Origin: Mesostigma viride
Taxonomy: Eukaryota; Streptophyta; Mesostigmatophyceae; Mesostigmatales; Mesostigmataceae
DNA: 64,000 bases
Direction: 5' to 3'
Assembly: GCA_009746045.1 (NCBI GenBank)
Contig: RPFO01000082.1
Span: 2,966,741 to 3,030,740, forward strand
Position numbers and translations under genes: made by a program. The notes below the pieces were generated by a model. It ran no database searches, was not told the origin of the DNA, and worked only from the letters and a program-made list of their open reading frames with translations. This document shows, piece by piece, positions 52,500-63,706 of this stretch. Every line of letters starts with the position of its first letter. Within the stretch, counting starts at the first letter, position 1.

Positions 52500-52900
52500 T
52501 GTTAGTGGGAGCATGTACAATGTGATTTTAATTTTAAATTTAATTAAATTATAACATGCCTCCGCTGGGGGGCCATGTAGCACATATTCCAGTGGGGGTG
52601 GGGGTGGGTGGAAGCTGAACCGCGGGGCCCAAAGGGGGCCATCTATTCTAATCTACTCTAAACCTTTCTAGCCTTGCGCTTGCCCCGCCCTGTGGTGGGG
52701 GGTTTGCCCACAGGGGCAGGCTCATGTGCCAAGACAATGTCTTGCCACAATGTGATATGACTTCCACTATGAGTATAAAAGTCCTCATGGCATCGGGAAG
52801 GAGGGTTAAGGCGAGACATGGGGCCCCCAGCAATATGACCGCCCGTGCATGCAATGCAGCCTACAAACTAATGTTTCACTTAATACAAACTAATGCACAG
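52500..52900 (-). mobile_element. LINE 3' end, related to 5180-5797
   Basis: Minus strand: the tail TTTAATTAAATT and the sequence ending CATATTCC are shared with the LINE at 5180. The coding remnant PVGKPPTTGRGKRKARK parallels LPVGKPPPPKRRRRF of that copy. 5' limit unclear, no TSD found. Confidence 0.6.
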
Positions 52901-53389
52901 TCAACCTAAACTATACTAGTACGATGAAAGGCTAGACACCCCGGGCCCCACGACGGAGGGCACGGCTAGCCCGCCGGCTAGCACGGCTAGATGTAGCATG
53001 TTCCTTCCAATATGAACCTAAATCTCCTGCATCAAGTATATAGCAGTCATTCACTTTATATACATGCATGCTGTAGCGAGCAAATAAGTGGACAACTGAA
53101 AGGGGTCAACCAATTTAATTGCAAAGCCGTAGTATGTCTGCAAGCAAGCCTGCCTTTAGATAAGGAGAGTTGGGTCTTATGATACCAGGCTTCCTAACAC
53201 TCTAGCAACGATGGAAGTTTATGTTCATCATGGCACTACATCCATGTAAGTACCGTACTGTAGGTTGTCTCCACATATCGCTGATCAATTCTACTTGTGT
53301 TGGAAAGGTTTTTCCATCAGAATAATGTATGCACACACTTTGGTGGGTCACAGAAGGGTTAGCATGACATGCGTCCAGCCAAGGCTGTT
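52901..53389. other. No recognisable gene
   Basis: No supported ORF or repeat seen between the LINE end and the MYND gene stop. Confidence 0.5.
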
Positions 53390-54535
53390 TCACTTAGCAC
53401 ATTCTCCATCGCCACATCCCTTTGCGGCAAAATCGTCCACCGGCACAGCCCCTGGCGCCACAGCCACTGGCGGCTCAGCCATTTGCGCCACAGCCACTTC
53501 CGGCACAGCCACTGGCGCCACAGCCACTTGTGGCACGGCCACTTGCACCACAGCCACTTGAGATGATGCCACTGGCGCCACATCCTCGAGAGCCGCATCC
53601 ACTCCCGGCACAGCCACTGGCGCCACAGCCACTTGCGCCACATCCACTTGCGGCAAAGCCTCCTGTGGCACAGCCACTTGCGGCACAGACGCTTGCTGCA
53701 CAGGGTTCTCTTCCTTGTAGTTGGCCCTTCGCCAGACGTCCACGCTACGGCGGGCATTGGCAATCAACTCGCACTTGCCTTCGTGATTAAGCAAAAAGTG
53801 CCGTGCTTGACATTCCGAGGAGCAATAAGTTGCGTCCATGCAATCCCGGCATACCTTCAGATCGACGCCAGCGCCACCATTGAAACACTTGACGCAACGA
53901 CCACCCTCGGACGGCTTCTCGTCATAATAGAACAAAACCCCGTCGCAGTCACCCGGAGTTCCCTGCGCGGTGACGGGGAAAGACGCCGCGACTAAGACGC
54001 CGTCGTTGTCGCGCTCCGTAAATCGCACAAACACGTCGTAGCGAGACGAAGACTGGCGAGGAATGCCTGCGAGATAAGCGGCAACGCTCGTGCCTGCAAA
54101 TTCTGCCAACAGGGCGTTTGCGGAGACGAAGCGCAGGGGGACGGCAGTAAATGCCTCCGACAGGTACTCAACAGGAAAACGCGCCTCCAAAAGCAGCACC
54201 GTCTCCTCCGAAAGATTCTTCAACTTCTTCTCGGTGTTCATCTGGATCGTTACGTTGGGCACGGCCGAAATGCAGCCGCGAAATGTTTGTAGATATTCGT
54301 AAAAATCATAAATGACGACGTCTCTCGCCGCCGCCATTTCACGACGCTCCGGCAGCACAGCCGGGAATATCTCAATGGCGATTCCTTCCATCTGCTTCAT
54401 AATACCACGAAACCAGCTTTTAGAGCAAAAGTTATGGATGGATTGTGAACTTCGAAGTGAGACGATGCCTGTGAATATACATGCGCACGCAGACCTCGCC
54501 ACCTTGGAAATAAAACAGTCAAGACGCCAACCCAT
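53390..54535 (-). CDS. MYND zinc-finger protein
   Basis: 381 residues from the first start; ATGs at 54400 (MKQMEG) and 54337 (MAAARDV, better context) are likelier true starts. Residues 68-210 form a conserved-looking N-terminal domain I do not recognise. The MYND finger is at 214-255: C214-x2-C217, C229-x2-C232, YC238-x3-C242, H251, C255, all ligands present. The C-terminal 100 residues are a degenerate pentapeptide array (VAVPQ, VAVAP, VALPQ types) read from a 15-bp minisatellite. MYND fingers bind proline-rich peptides and often occur in chromatin regulators. Intronless, about 210-450 bp inside the right end of the giant element, so cargo. Confidence 0.8.
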   Translation of the reverse strand: MGWRLDCFISKVARSACACIFTGIVSLRSSQSIHNFCSKSWFRGIMKQMEGIAIEIFPAVLPERREMAAARDVVIYDFYEYLQTFRGCISAVPNVTIQMNTEKKLKNLSEETVLLLEARFPVEYLSEAFTAVPLRFVSANALLAEFAGTSVAAYLAGIPRQSSSRYDVFVRFTERDNDGVLVAASFPVTAQGTPGDCDGVLFYYDEKPSEGGRCVKCFNGGAGVDLKVCRDCMDATYCSSECQARHFLLNHEGKCELIANARRSVDVWRRANYKEENPVQQASVPQVAVPQEALPQVDVAQVAVAPVAVPGVDAALEDVAPVASSQVAVVQVAVPQVAVAPVAVPEVAVAQMAEPPVAVAPGAVPVDDFAAKGCGDGECAK

Positions 54536-54746
54536 GCAATATGTATGTAGGGGGCTCCTCTTTACGTTCTGAGAGGGGGCTCCTCTGTACGTACTTTACG
54601 TGTTGGGCCGGTGGTCAGCTCGTAACAAGTCAGTCAGTCTGTCTCTTGCGGAACTTCAAGTACAGAATTCGCCACCACTTTGGGCCGTATCGGTCCTTGG
54701 TAGTTACGCAACAAACATTCGAACGGTCGCCGTGGAAAGTACCTTT

Positions 54747-54783
54747 GTTGCGTAACTAGTTGCGTTACCGCGGGTTGGTACTG
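54747..54783 (-). repeat. Right terminal inverted repeat of the giant element
   Basis: Exact reverse complement of 11168-11204, followed by TA (54784-54785). Confidence 0.9.
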
Positions 54784-54975
54784 TAGGCCCCCGAACTCAA
54801 CGGCTGAAAAATAAACCTCAACAAACTGGTCCGGATGCGGGATGGGATGAAAAGCCCCACCTATTCGGATGTGGCGAAATGGCTGACTCGTGAGAGTCGA
54901 GCTCAGCACAGGGAGGCCTCGAGAAACCGAATACAAAGGTAACTCGTCATTACGATACCATGTTGAAAACTGCAT
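54784..54975 (-). pseudogene. Proximal part of the unknown ORF of element O
   Basis: Starts MQFSTWYRNDELPLYS at the LTR/primer-site junction and includes FRHIRIGGAFHPIPHPDQF, ending VEFGG then Leu at the TA target. The frame continues at 11165. About 65 residues here. Confidence 0.65.
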
Positions 54976-55612
54976 ATGAAAATGTGTGTATTGGAGGAGG
55001 ATCTCGGACCTTTTGTATTCGGTTTTCGTATTATCAATTGTAAATCACGTAGTGGTACCAAACAGGTGGCCAACAAGGCCTTCCAAACAAGGGAATCCCA
55101 ACAAGGGTGACGACTCTCTTTCCAACAAGGAACCCAACAAGGGCTAGAGTCGGGTGACGACTCTCTTTCCAACAAGGAACCCAACAAGGGCTAGAGTCGG
55201 ACCAACAAGGTAACCATGCCCAATTGTGGAGGCAACATTATGTGGAAAAGAACACTGTCGCTATAGCCGTCGATCTAGGAATAATCTACGGTACAGTTAG
55301 GGTCCAGCCAGCCGCCACACAAAGGTGGGTGGCTTGCATCAACACATGCAGAAATGATGCGTTGGGTCACTAGTATGCAAGTACAAGGACATTGCGCCTC
55401 CAGGGCAGCACATAGATAGTGAACAGAAGGTCGGCGCGAAGCGCGGATCCTAGCAAATTTGTCAGACGGCCACAGTACCCGTAGTACAGTTGAAAATATA
55501 TTAATGCCGATTTATACTACATCGGACTTTGACATCGTACCCTGAAAATATTGCTGGTAATTAAAGACAAACAGCTAATGGGCACAACCAGGATTGTAAA
55601 AAAATCCTGACA
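54961..55612 (-). repeat. 5' LTR of element O
   Basis: 652 bp copy of 5968-6623 with scattered substitutions and small indels. On the minus strand it is followed by TGGTATCGTAATGACG, whose first seven bases complement a tRNA 3' end ...GATACCA (initiator-Met-like), a primer-binding site. Confidence 0.88.
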
Positions 55613-58600
55613 TATATCACACATGCTCACCTTCCCTACAACTTCACACCTTGTTTTCCAGCAGGCTGAAGAGCCAAGACAAGCGTTTATGAGCTTGCCA
55701 GCTCCTTGCAACGTTGATGCCGCTCCCAGGCAGCTAGGGTCCTTGACTACGCAATATACAATGTCAACCATATGAAAAACTCCATCAAAACAAAGTGTAG
55801 CAGAGCCTCAAAACTGCCCAATCAACTCTTGCTAGCTTTAAGAAGCATGGCATACGCAGCATAAGGCAAAACATTGAAACCTGCGGAAAATCAGACAGCG
55901 CAACTGCAACAAGTGGCGAACAAAATAGCAATAACACCCGGAATCGGCGCCAAAGCTTCATGCCAGGAACATTTAGAGCGCAAACAGACTGGGCGGTGAC
56001 ATGCGGCAAATGAACGTACCACGGCCGGCTTTATTTCCTACCCAGGCGCGCGAGACAGCCAGCCAGCCGTGGATGGCTTGACCGCGAATCGCGCAGGCCT
56101 GAACAATATCATTTCAGAAATGACGGGAAATGGCCGCAGATCGAAGCCGCTTAGGATGTTTTCACGGTTTCCATTACTAAACGCTTCTTCCTGCATCAAT
56201 ATAACCCACAAATCTTAAATTCTACCGTCGCAGGCACGCATTCTAAATATATGCGGCCAGATTTTCGGATTAGACCCCCGTGCAAATTTATCTGGCACCG
56301 ACTTTTGAAATTGTGCATATCTGGCTATGAAACATCATACTAGTACATCGTTTAAAACCACCGGCGTACATTTTTCGCTTGTCGCCTGGCCGATTAGGCA
56401 ATTTTTTACGAAACGCACGTCGCCATGGCCACCTCCGCACTCGTGAGGTGGGCGCATTGTGCACCACAATTTCACGGTCCAGGGGTACCGGCGCGAATTT
56501 TTTGCGCCAAAAAATTCCGATGTGTCCCGTCCCCTTAAACAATATCGCGTGCACTAGGTTCTGTATTCTGGTCATGTACACCCACGTGCCTTGACTGCAT
56601 TGGATTAGGCGCCTTAACGATTAACTTAGTCGAGGGAAAACGCGATCGAGGAGTGCCATTATAGAGATAGCCACGCGGCTCCCGCGGCCTTAATTCGCGT
56701 CTTTCGTGTCAGACAACTACTACCCTAGCCCTTCCACAGCGTTGGATCGCCATGCACGTCCAGGCATGCATAGTTGTCTCACTTCATTCATAATAATGAT
56801 AATAATAAGAACAATATTTAATAAATAAAGACAATTAAGTAAAGAGTAATAATAATAAAAAAAACCAAAAATGGAACAAAATTGTCTAGCCACGTACCCA
56901 CGTACGTACGGTCCTAAATTCACTATAAAAATGGCTTCACTATAAAAATGGATTCACTATAACCGAGCTACCGGGGGGGGAGTGTGTCACTAAAGGGACC
57001 GTACCCCATCATTGTGGACCGTACCCGGCATGATGTACCCGACCCGTGGTCGTACCGGCACATGCATGGTACCCGGATTCCGTACCCGGGTACCGGGTAC
57101 ATATGGGCGGGAAAGTATAGGCCGGTACCTCGACCAAAAATATAACCGATTTTGGAGCGAAAAAGTGGGTGCGGGAATGATGTGAGGTGGATATGGCGAC
57201 CTGACATTCGTGGCCGGCGTTTTCACGCGCGTTTATCATTTCGGGCGCCCTGGTAGCAAAACCGAAAGGTTGTCAGTAAAATTTTCTGCGCAAGTTTTTA
57301 TGTGTAGCGCTGTACACAGCGGCACAACACAAATGGGTCGCAGATCGCCTGCTCGCGGAGGGTCGATTTTGGCACAAACATGTTAGTGTATTAGCAAATG
57401 CATGGTGGTGCGAATCAAGCCAGAAAATTTTTGTGGACGATTTTGATTATAGCCTGGAGTTTAGAAACGGAGTATTTGACATGGAATTAAGCGCCTGGGC
57501 CGTGATATTCTTGCCCGATTTCCATTGTCGACCATGTGTTTTAGGGACGTTCAGGCTGGGCAGCGAGCGCACCTTATAGGTCTTCACTTTCGGTATTTCT
57601 TGGACCTAGAACGCAGCACAAGCGTGGTTTATATCATTTTCGAACAGGTTGGCCAGCTTAAGGTGCGCTCTGCTCTCGGAAAGCTGACCTCGCTGCGGAT
57701 TTCAGCCACTTTTTTGCAACCATCTGGAATTAAGGCGACGTAAGTAGCAGGTACGTGCCGGGGTGTCCTAGATAATCATCTCATCAAGAGTGTAACTGGC
57801 AACGCTGTCATGGTGTTTTGAGTTGACCAGCCAGCTATGCCTAAAAAGAGGGTACGCTCTCTGTGCACAAAACTGTCACACATAGTTGTCAGTGGTTTTC
57901 CATTTCAATGCGGGTATTTCCTCGTTAATGGTGGGAGAGCGATCGCAGCAATGGTGCTCACCACTAGACACTCCCGGCCAGTTAGGCTCGAAACACACGC
58001 CCTGATCAAGCATGCTGTTTCCGGCCCCACCGTCTAGGTCATCTAGTCGCTCTACACGTAAGCCAGCCATAATTTCAATGCACAAGGATACACATTTCCA
58101 TCACCATTCATCTTCATCATCCTGAACGACTCGAACACGCGGACAAGATAATGGCAGGCTCGAGCTACCATGGTCCGGATTCTCCCGATTTCTGGCCTGC
58201 GCTGGTTGTCTCCTTGATAGTTGGTTTACGTCATACAATTTTTTACGTCTCTAACTTCGTCGTCCGCTGCAGCTAAAACACGCATGCGTAAAGAGGATCG
58301 AGTTTTACTCATGTGTTTGTTATAAACATGGCCTGCAGTACGTCGTTCAGGGTGTTCTCAGACACTGAGTATATACAGTATGGTTTTCGTGTTACATGCA
58401 CCCTGAATTCGCTCACAAAGCGTTGCATGTTAGCACAACGTTGTTTTGGCTGCATTCATGGGTTAGTTAATTGCAATGCAAATGCAATGTTTTTTCATCG
58501 CTGGGTGGTGGCCAGCATGTCAGTGATGTCAAAGCAGGTTTGGCATATGCTTAATCTAAACAGAAAGTTTACCGCAAGGGGTGGGCCATGTTCAAGCCGG

Positions 58601-58682
58601 GCAACCTCATGCAGCAACCATGCAGCAGTATATTTCATTACCTGCACCGTCTGTGACACCGCTAGGCAGTGACGCGTATATA
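55613..58682. other. Mostly gene-free flank with old repeats
   Basis: 56398-56535 is the partner of 1795-1915. 57000-57120 is rich in GGTACC-type palindromes. 57888-58200 is the partner of 10225-10545. One possible exon ends at a GTAAGT donor (57740) with VVYIIFEQVGQLKVRSALGK. No other support for a gene. Confidence 0.45.
57888..58200. repeat. Dispersed repeat, second copy of 10225-10545
   Basis: Near-identical over about 310 bp. Flanks differ, so it is a separate insertion or fragment. Confidence 0.75.
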
Positions 58683-60298
58683 TACTCATTTCAGTTCCGG
58701 TTGGCGACCCCGCGTTTGTCATCGATGCTCTGCGGGCCGCCCTCGAGGCACGCACTGAGGTACTGCCCTTGATTGCGCGCCTTCATGATTCGCAGACCAA
58801 GGGTCTGCTTCTGTGGTTTTGCGCTCACCCTCGCGTCGTTCACTGGCTCCGGGGCGCTCTTCCGGCTCAGGTCCGGCTGGCCGCCGAGGGCCACGACGAA
58901 CGCATCCAGTCGGCCTTGGCGCAGCTGGTCCCGGGCCCCGACCTCCCGCCACATGCTATTCGCATTGCCTCCCTGCCTGCACGGATGGGTGGCTGCGGTC
59001 TGACTCGTGCCGCCCGGCTGGCCCCAGCAGCATTTTTGGGCTCCGTCGCTCAGACGTGGGCGGAAAGCTGCCGGCTCCTGCCCCTTTTGGCAACGGCAGC
59101 GCCTGACCTCCTGGACCCCAGCAGCCCTTTGCCCTTCGTCACCGCCATCCAGGAGGCCTATGCTGAGATCCAGCAGGCCTGTTCTCCCGTCCGTGCCGCT
59201 CAGGCGGTACAGCGCCACCTCCCTCGCGGCACTCCCTCGGTCGCCTCCGTTCAATCTCCCGCCGCATTCCCTGCTCGCGTCATCGATAAACACCAGAAAA
59301 CCTACGCGGGTATTCTGCACACGGCTGATTGGATTGCTCTTTTCGCGGACCTCAACGCCCAGGGACGTGCGTGGCTGTTCTCGCTTTAATCATTGCGGAG
59401 TGTGGGCTCGGCGTACCTTCGTGCTCTTCCCATGGCCCCCCATTCGCCTTGGCTCCCAGCCACTACTCGGTGGCGCTCCGGCACCAGCTATTTGCCCCGC
59501 AGCCTCTTGTTCCGGCCGGGCGGCCTTGTGGTAGCTGTGGCCGGGCAGCCGCTGGATCCCACGGGGACTCACTACCTTGCCTGCATGGGGGGCCAACAGA
59601 ATCAGAATTGGTATTTGTATTTGCACACTGTCCTCCTGACGGTGGTGCTCGCCATGATTCGTTCGGTTTTCCCCCACGCGAACATCCGGTCCGAGGATGC
59701 GGATGGCGCTGCCTTCTATTCCCCCAACCACCGGCCTGACATCGTGGTGCTGGACTTTGAGGGGGGTGGCCGGCATCTGCTTATTGACGTTTCGGTGGCG
59801 CGGCCCTTGGCTCTTAGCCACGTGGCTGGGGCCTCCCTCACGGCAGGTTACACGGCGGACCGGGCGGAGCGGGCCAAGCTCCTGGCCTACGGCGACGTCG
59901 GGCACCATCGTGTGGTGCCCTTTGTACGTCCTGGAGGAGTTTGGGGCCATGGGGCCCCTGACCTCCGCCTTCTTCAAGGAGTGTTGCCGGCTCCGGGAGG
60001 ACCGGCTGGACCTGGAGGGCCAGCGGGCCCCATGGTCGGCGCGGACCTGGACGTCATATTGGCGTCAGCGCTTGTCGGTGGCGCTGACTCGGGCCATGGC
60101 TGACATCATGCTCCGCCGTACGCGGGCTGATTTTGCGGTGCAGCAGGGCTATTAGGTTCCTCCCGTTAGGCGTTTCCATTGGTCTTATCGTAGTATAGAG
60201 CTTTGACATGGCTCTGTATATAGGTTTATAGCTGGGCGTTTGCTTTGGTTTGAGTGATTTCACTCTGCTGTAAGTAATTATATTTTTAATATATATAT
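58683..60298 (+). mobile_element. 3' portion of a LINE, copy L1 (decayed)
   Basis: Carries the end of a retroelement polyprotein, then a 3' UTR ending in an AT-rich tail (TATTTTTAATATATATATTC). The same 3' end occurs inverted at 60845-61315. 5' end lost, no TSD found. Confidence 0.7.
58700..60154 (+). pseudogene. C-terminal polyprotein of LINE L1
   Basis: First frame: IARLHDSQTKGLLLWFCAHP, IRIASLPARMGGCGLTRAAR to a stop near 59388. Second frame: THYLACMGGQQ, then RPDIVVLDFEGGGRHLLIDV. A third frame from about 59935 (a 4-bp insertion relative to 61215) reads LEEFGAMGPLTSAFFKECCR to a stop at 60154. The RPD..LIDV pattern may be the core of a restriction-like endonuclease as in R2-type LINEs; this is inference. 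RT itself is not in the window. Confidence 0.55.
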
Positions 60299-60700
60299 TC
60301 AAGTTTGCCTCCTACGGCAATGTGGGGCCCCACCGGGTCATCCCCTTTGTCCTTGAGGAGTTCGGGGCCATGGGCCCCAAGACAGCGGAGTTTTTCCACG
60401 AGTGCTGCCAGCGCCGTGAAGACCGCCTCGACCTCGAGGGTCAGACCGCCCCGTGGTCGGCCCGCACGTGGTCCTCGTATTGGCGGCAGCCGGGCAGCGT
60501 CTGTCACTCGCCCTCACTCGCACCGTGGCTGATGTGTTATTCCGCCGCACCCGGGCCGACTTTGTCGCGACCCATGCGGTCTAGATCCCTTCCAGGCCTG
60601 CATGGTGGGCCGGCAGCGCTGTTGCTGCGTGTAGTTTTGTGATGTATAGTTAGTTGTACCTTGTGCCGCTGGCGTGATCCTTGGATGTCTGTGTCAGATT
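60299..60700 (+). mobile_element. LINE fragment L2, related but distinct
   Basis: Starts inside the same C-terminal region (GPHRVIPFVLEEFGAMGPKT) directly after L1's tail. It differs from L1 at many positions, so it is another family member, probably 5'-truncated. Confidence 0.6.
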
Positions 60701-60734
60701 ACTATTAATTTCTTCAGGGTTATTCTCCCAGTTA

Positions 60735-60850
60735 TCGGGTTTTTCCTTATGTTGCATGCCTATCTCACCTCCGTAATCTATCATTCTCAATGAATATATA
60801 TATCCCATCTCACCTCCGTAATCTATCATTCTCAATGAATATATATTAAA
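60735..60850. repeat. Tandem pair of about 48 bp
   Basis: ATCTCACCTCCGTAATCTAT followed by CATTCTCAATGAATATATAT, twice in succession. Confidence 0.85.
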
Positions 60851-61315
60851 AATATAATTACTTATACAGCAGAGTGAAATCACCGATCAAACCAAAGCAA
60901 ACGCCCAGCTATAAACCTATATACAGAGCCATGTCAAAGCTCTATACTACGATAAGACCAATGAAAACTCCTAACGGGAGGAAACTAATAGCCCTGCTAG
61001 CTGCACCGCAAAATCAGCCCGCGTACGGCGGAGCATGATGTCAGCCATGGCCCGAGTCAGCGCCACCGACAAGCGCTGACGCCAATATGACGTCCAGGTC
61101 CGCGCCGACCATGGGGCCCGCTGGCCCTCCAGCCAGGTCCAGCCGGTCCTCCCGGAGCCGGCAACACTCCTTGAAGAAGGCGGAGGTCAGGGGCCCCATG
61201 GCCCCAAACTCCTCCAGGACAAAGGGCACCACACGATGGTGCCCGACGTCGCCGTAGGCCAGGAGCTTGGCCCGCTCCGCCCGGTCGATCCGCCGTGTAA
61301 CCTGCCGTGAGGGAG
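60845..61315 (-). mobile_element. LINE fragment L3, inverted copy of the L1 3' end
   Basis: Reverse complement of about 59845-60298 with few differences. It has an intact LEEFGAMGPLTSAFFKECC frame but a small deletion downstream. It ends abruptly at GTGAGGGAG where the hAT-like candidate begins. Confidence 0.75.
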
Positions 61316-62895
61316 CAGTGTACAGGCATAGGGCGTATAATACGCCGTACGATGCGTATTATACGCTTACGCAAAGATTTGCGTATTGAAACGGGCAAAA
61401 AAATACGCCGAGCATATGTTTTGCGTATTTTTTGCGTATTTTTTGCGTATTTTTTGCGTATTTTTTGCGAATTTTTTGCGTATTTTTTGCGTATTGCGTA
61501 TTTTTTGCGTATTTTCTTGCGTATGAACCATGTTTGAAGTAGCTTCTGGCATCATTTTGGACGGCACGTGGAGCCGGCACTAGACTGAGGCGACCTGTAA
61601 CTCCGCGACAAATTAACGGGCATGCAGGTGCCAAGCTGGCCGTGTACGACTGTACTTTTACGTGCATTGCTGCAGATTGCTGCGTGTCGGACTAGGGTCT
61701 AGGAGACGAAGGACGAGGAAATTAGGTGACGAAGTTATGTTGTCTGCCAACAAGGGCGCGCATCTGGAACCTAACATTCAATCGTAGCACAATTGACATC
61801 CAGGCACCATGGCTAGCTAGCGACGGTGATGGTGTGGGTCTATGGAACACGATGATGATGGGGCCGACGAGATGCAGGCCGTATTCGAGACTGTCTCACT
61901 GGACACACATCGTGAAAGAACAGACTCTCAACAAGAAAGGGCAGCCGACAGGTAACTACAAGCTCGGTGACGTGCACACTTTTGGATGCAAAATTCTCGG
62001 GTTCTACCACCCGAGCAAGGCTAGCACCCGCCATATCATGGACGCCACGTATGCGAAGGAGGCAAGAGTGAGCGAGTGCAAGAGGCCGCCGGAGGCATTA
62101 CGTCGCAGGCTGCGGGGTACTTTTGGTGTGACTCGCGATGCGCATAAATGCCTTATTTAGCCATGCAGGCTGCTGCTAGGCAGCCACCGTACCATATGTG
62201 TTAATGGTTTTGGGAAGCTGGGTCAGGTTGCTGGCCTGCATGGTATCCTGCACGCTAGCCACATTGTTGGCAGCCCGTATGGATTCTTGCTTCATGTAGA
62301 TCAATATTGCATGGTGGCCTACCACGAGTAGGCAAGATGTCTGTGTTTTGGCACAATGTCTTATTACTTTTGGCAAGTTGGCCAACTGACCGTGTCTGTA
62401 TCCTGACCGTGTTCAGTACTAGTATATAGCAATTCCATGCTGCCAGAGATGACGTGGTTTTAAGTTCAATTAACATACAGTAATGGTGGCAGCAATCACT
62501 ATACCTCTGCAAGTACGTGTCATTGCGCATGCATATCTACTTGTGTTTTTATCCTTTTCAGGTGTGCACTGATTGTGCATACAACTTTGTTATAGTGTGT
62601 GCTTTTAACAGACTTGATAATTAAACAGGACAATGCTTGTACTTGTAAGCAGCAACGCGGTAATGCCAACGCCATGAGATGATGTGTAACATATAGGCAT
62701 GTGGTGCATTGCAAGAACACAAAGAAAACATGCCTGATTGGTCAGAATGTTGAGGAACCCCCTGAACCATTCAAAAAACAGCATTTTCAAGAGTCACCGT
62801 ACGATTTGCGTATAATCATACCCCGTACGAGCGTATTATACCCAATACCCATCATGGGCCCCGTACGATTGCGTATTGCGTATGCCTGTACGCTG
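61316..62895. mobile_element. hAT-like candidate (no TSD found)
   Basis: Ends CAGTGTACAGGCATA and TATGCCTGTACGCTG are inverted with one mismatch, and subterminal GCGTATAATACG-like motifs resemble those of the hAT element at 40360. Inside are a TTTTTTGCGTA array (61425-61520) and an ORF (61726-62160) with no domain. Eight-bp flanks differ (TGAGGGAG and CATGCCCC), so the call is tentative. Confidence 0.45.
61425..61520. repeat. GCGTATTTTTT minisatellite
   Basis: About eight 11-bp units, slightly degenerate. Confidence 0.85.
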
Positions 62896-63500
62896 CATGC
62901 CCCGCCATCCCAATGCCTCGTAAGTTTCTATGCTCAAGGGACCGTGTGGATAGCATGGTAATGCGTTGCATGATATACTAATTGGTCCTACAGTATTGGT
63001 CCTAAATTCATATTTTGACCGAATTCGCGGTTTGAGGCCTGCCATGGGGCAGGGTCCATTCATGCACTAAATGTAATCATTTGAACCCAGGTTTTTGTAG
63101 GAAATTGAAAAAGTGTTTTCAGTATCTGTCACGGGTAAAAATGCCAGGGTCAAATTTTGTTTTTTGCATGTATATATTTTAATTCAAAGTGGTCCTTTCT
63201 TGGGTTCAAAGTGGACCTTTCTTGGGTTAATGGACATAAAGAAAGAGGTCATTGCTGGGTTATGCATGGTGCCTATGCAGAGAGCTACTCTCTGCTGCAA
63301 GACGCCTGAATTATGATGCCCTACTCCATTGTTTAGCCATGATGATCCTCCGGCCACCCTATGTCCGCACCTTAATTAGCTGCTGGAATACATATTAGTG
63401 GTGCAGGCCGGTGCACTTTGTGCACGGGTCCAGAGCACTAGGTGTAGTTTACAACCTACCCTTGCTTGCAGGAAGTAGCCCAGCCAGAATGTATTAAAAG
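62896..63500. other. No recognisable gene
   Basis: Contains GGGTTCAAAGTGG-type short duplication near 63200-63230 only. Confidence 0.5.
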
Positions 63501-63525
63501 CCATACATAATATGCCCCTTCTGAG

Positions 63526-63590
63526 CAGGTAGACACCAGGTAGACACCAGGTAGACACCAGGTATATATAGATACCAGGTAGACACCTCC
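63526..63590. repeat. GTAGACACCAG short tandem repeat
   Basis: Four to five copies of an 11-bp unit with a TATATATA interruption. Confidence 0.85.
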
Positions 63591-63706
63591 TCCTATGGCA
63601 GGGTCCCCTTGTCCGGCCCATCGCAACCCATGCACTGGCAAACTTGCGCGCGCCCGGCACCGGCGCGGCGCGACCCGGACCTATGTTGTGACACAACTGC
63701 TTGAAG

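Larger units (their letters stand above)
11168..54783 (-). mobile_element. Giant pogo-like DNA transposon carrying cargo genes
   Basis: Both ends carry a perfect 37-bp inverted repeat (11168-11204 and 54747-54783) beginning CAGTACCAACCCGCGG. TA lies outside each end (11166-11167 and 54784-54785). CAG-starting ends with TA duplication are typical of pogo/Tigger elements of the Tc1/mariner superfamily. A pogo-type transposase gene lies inside (19989-23585). Collapsing the element to one TA restores an uninterrupted reading frame of element O, an internal proof of insertion. Span 43,616 bp, or about 19.8 kb without nested elements A/B, C and the hAT element. Cargo: kinase, dioxygenase-like protein, unknown multi-exon gene, MYND protein. 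Tc1/mariner elements are normally 1-5 kb, so this size is exceptional. Confidence 0.8.
5968..55612 (-). mobile_element. Outer LTR element O: short gag-only element now spanning 49.6 kb
   Basis: The two LTRs (5968-6623 and 54961-55612) are the same sequence with roughly 3-4% divergence by eye. Both are TG..CA bounded, and TATAT lies immediately outside each (5963-5967 and 55613-55617). The outer flanks rejoin to the sequence AACTATATCACACATGCT present uninterrupted near 5095-5110. The minus-strand orientation is shown by a purine tract abutting the left LTR (AAGGGGGG) and a primer site abutting the right LTR (TGGTATC). Removing the nested hAT-like element and the 43.6-kb element leaves about 2.75 kb: LTR, unknown ORF, gag-like ORF, LTR. 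No pol is present, so it was probably mobilised in trans. Confidence 0.85.

Noticed and set aside
11168-54783. Giant element as a Maverick/Polinton or integrated virus
   Set aside because: No family B DNA polymerase, retroviral-type integrase of its own, packaging ATPase or capsid gene is seen. Ends and TSD fit pogo, not the 6-bp duplication of Polintons.
61308-62903. Firm hAT call with an 8-bp TSD
   Set aside because: The flanking octamers differ; kept only as a candidate.
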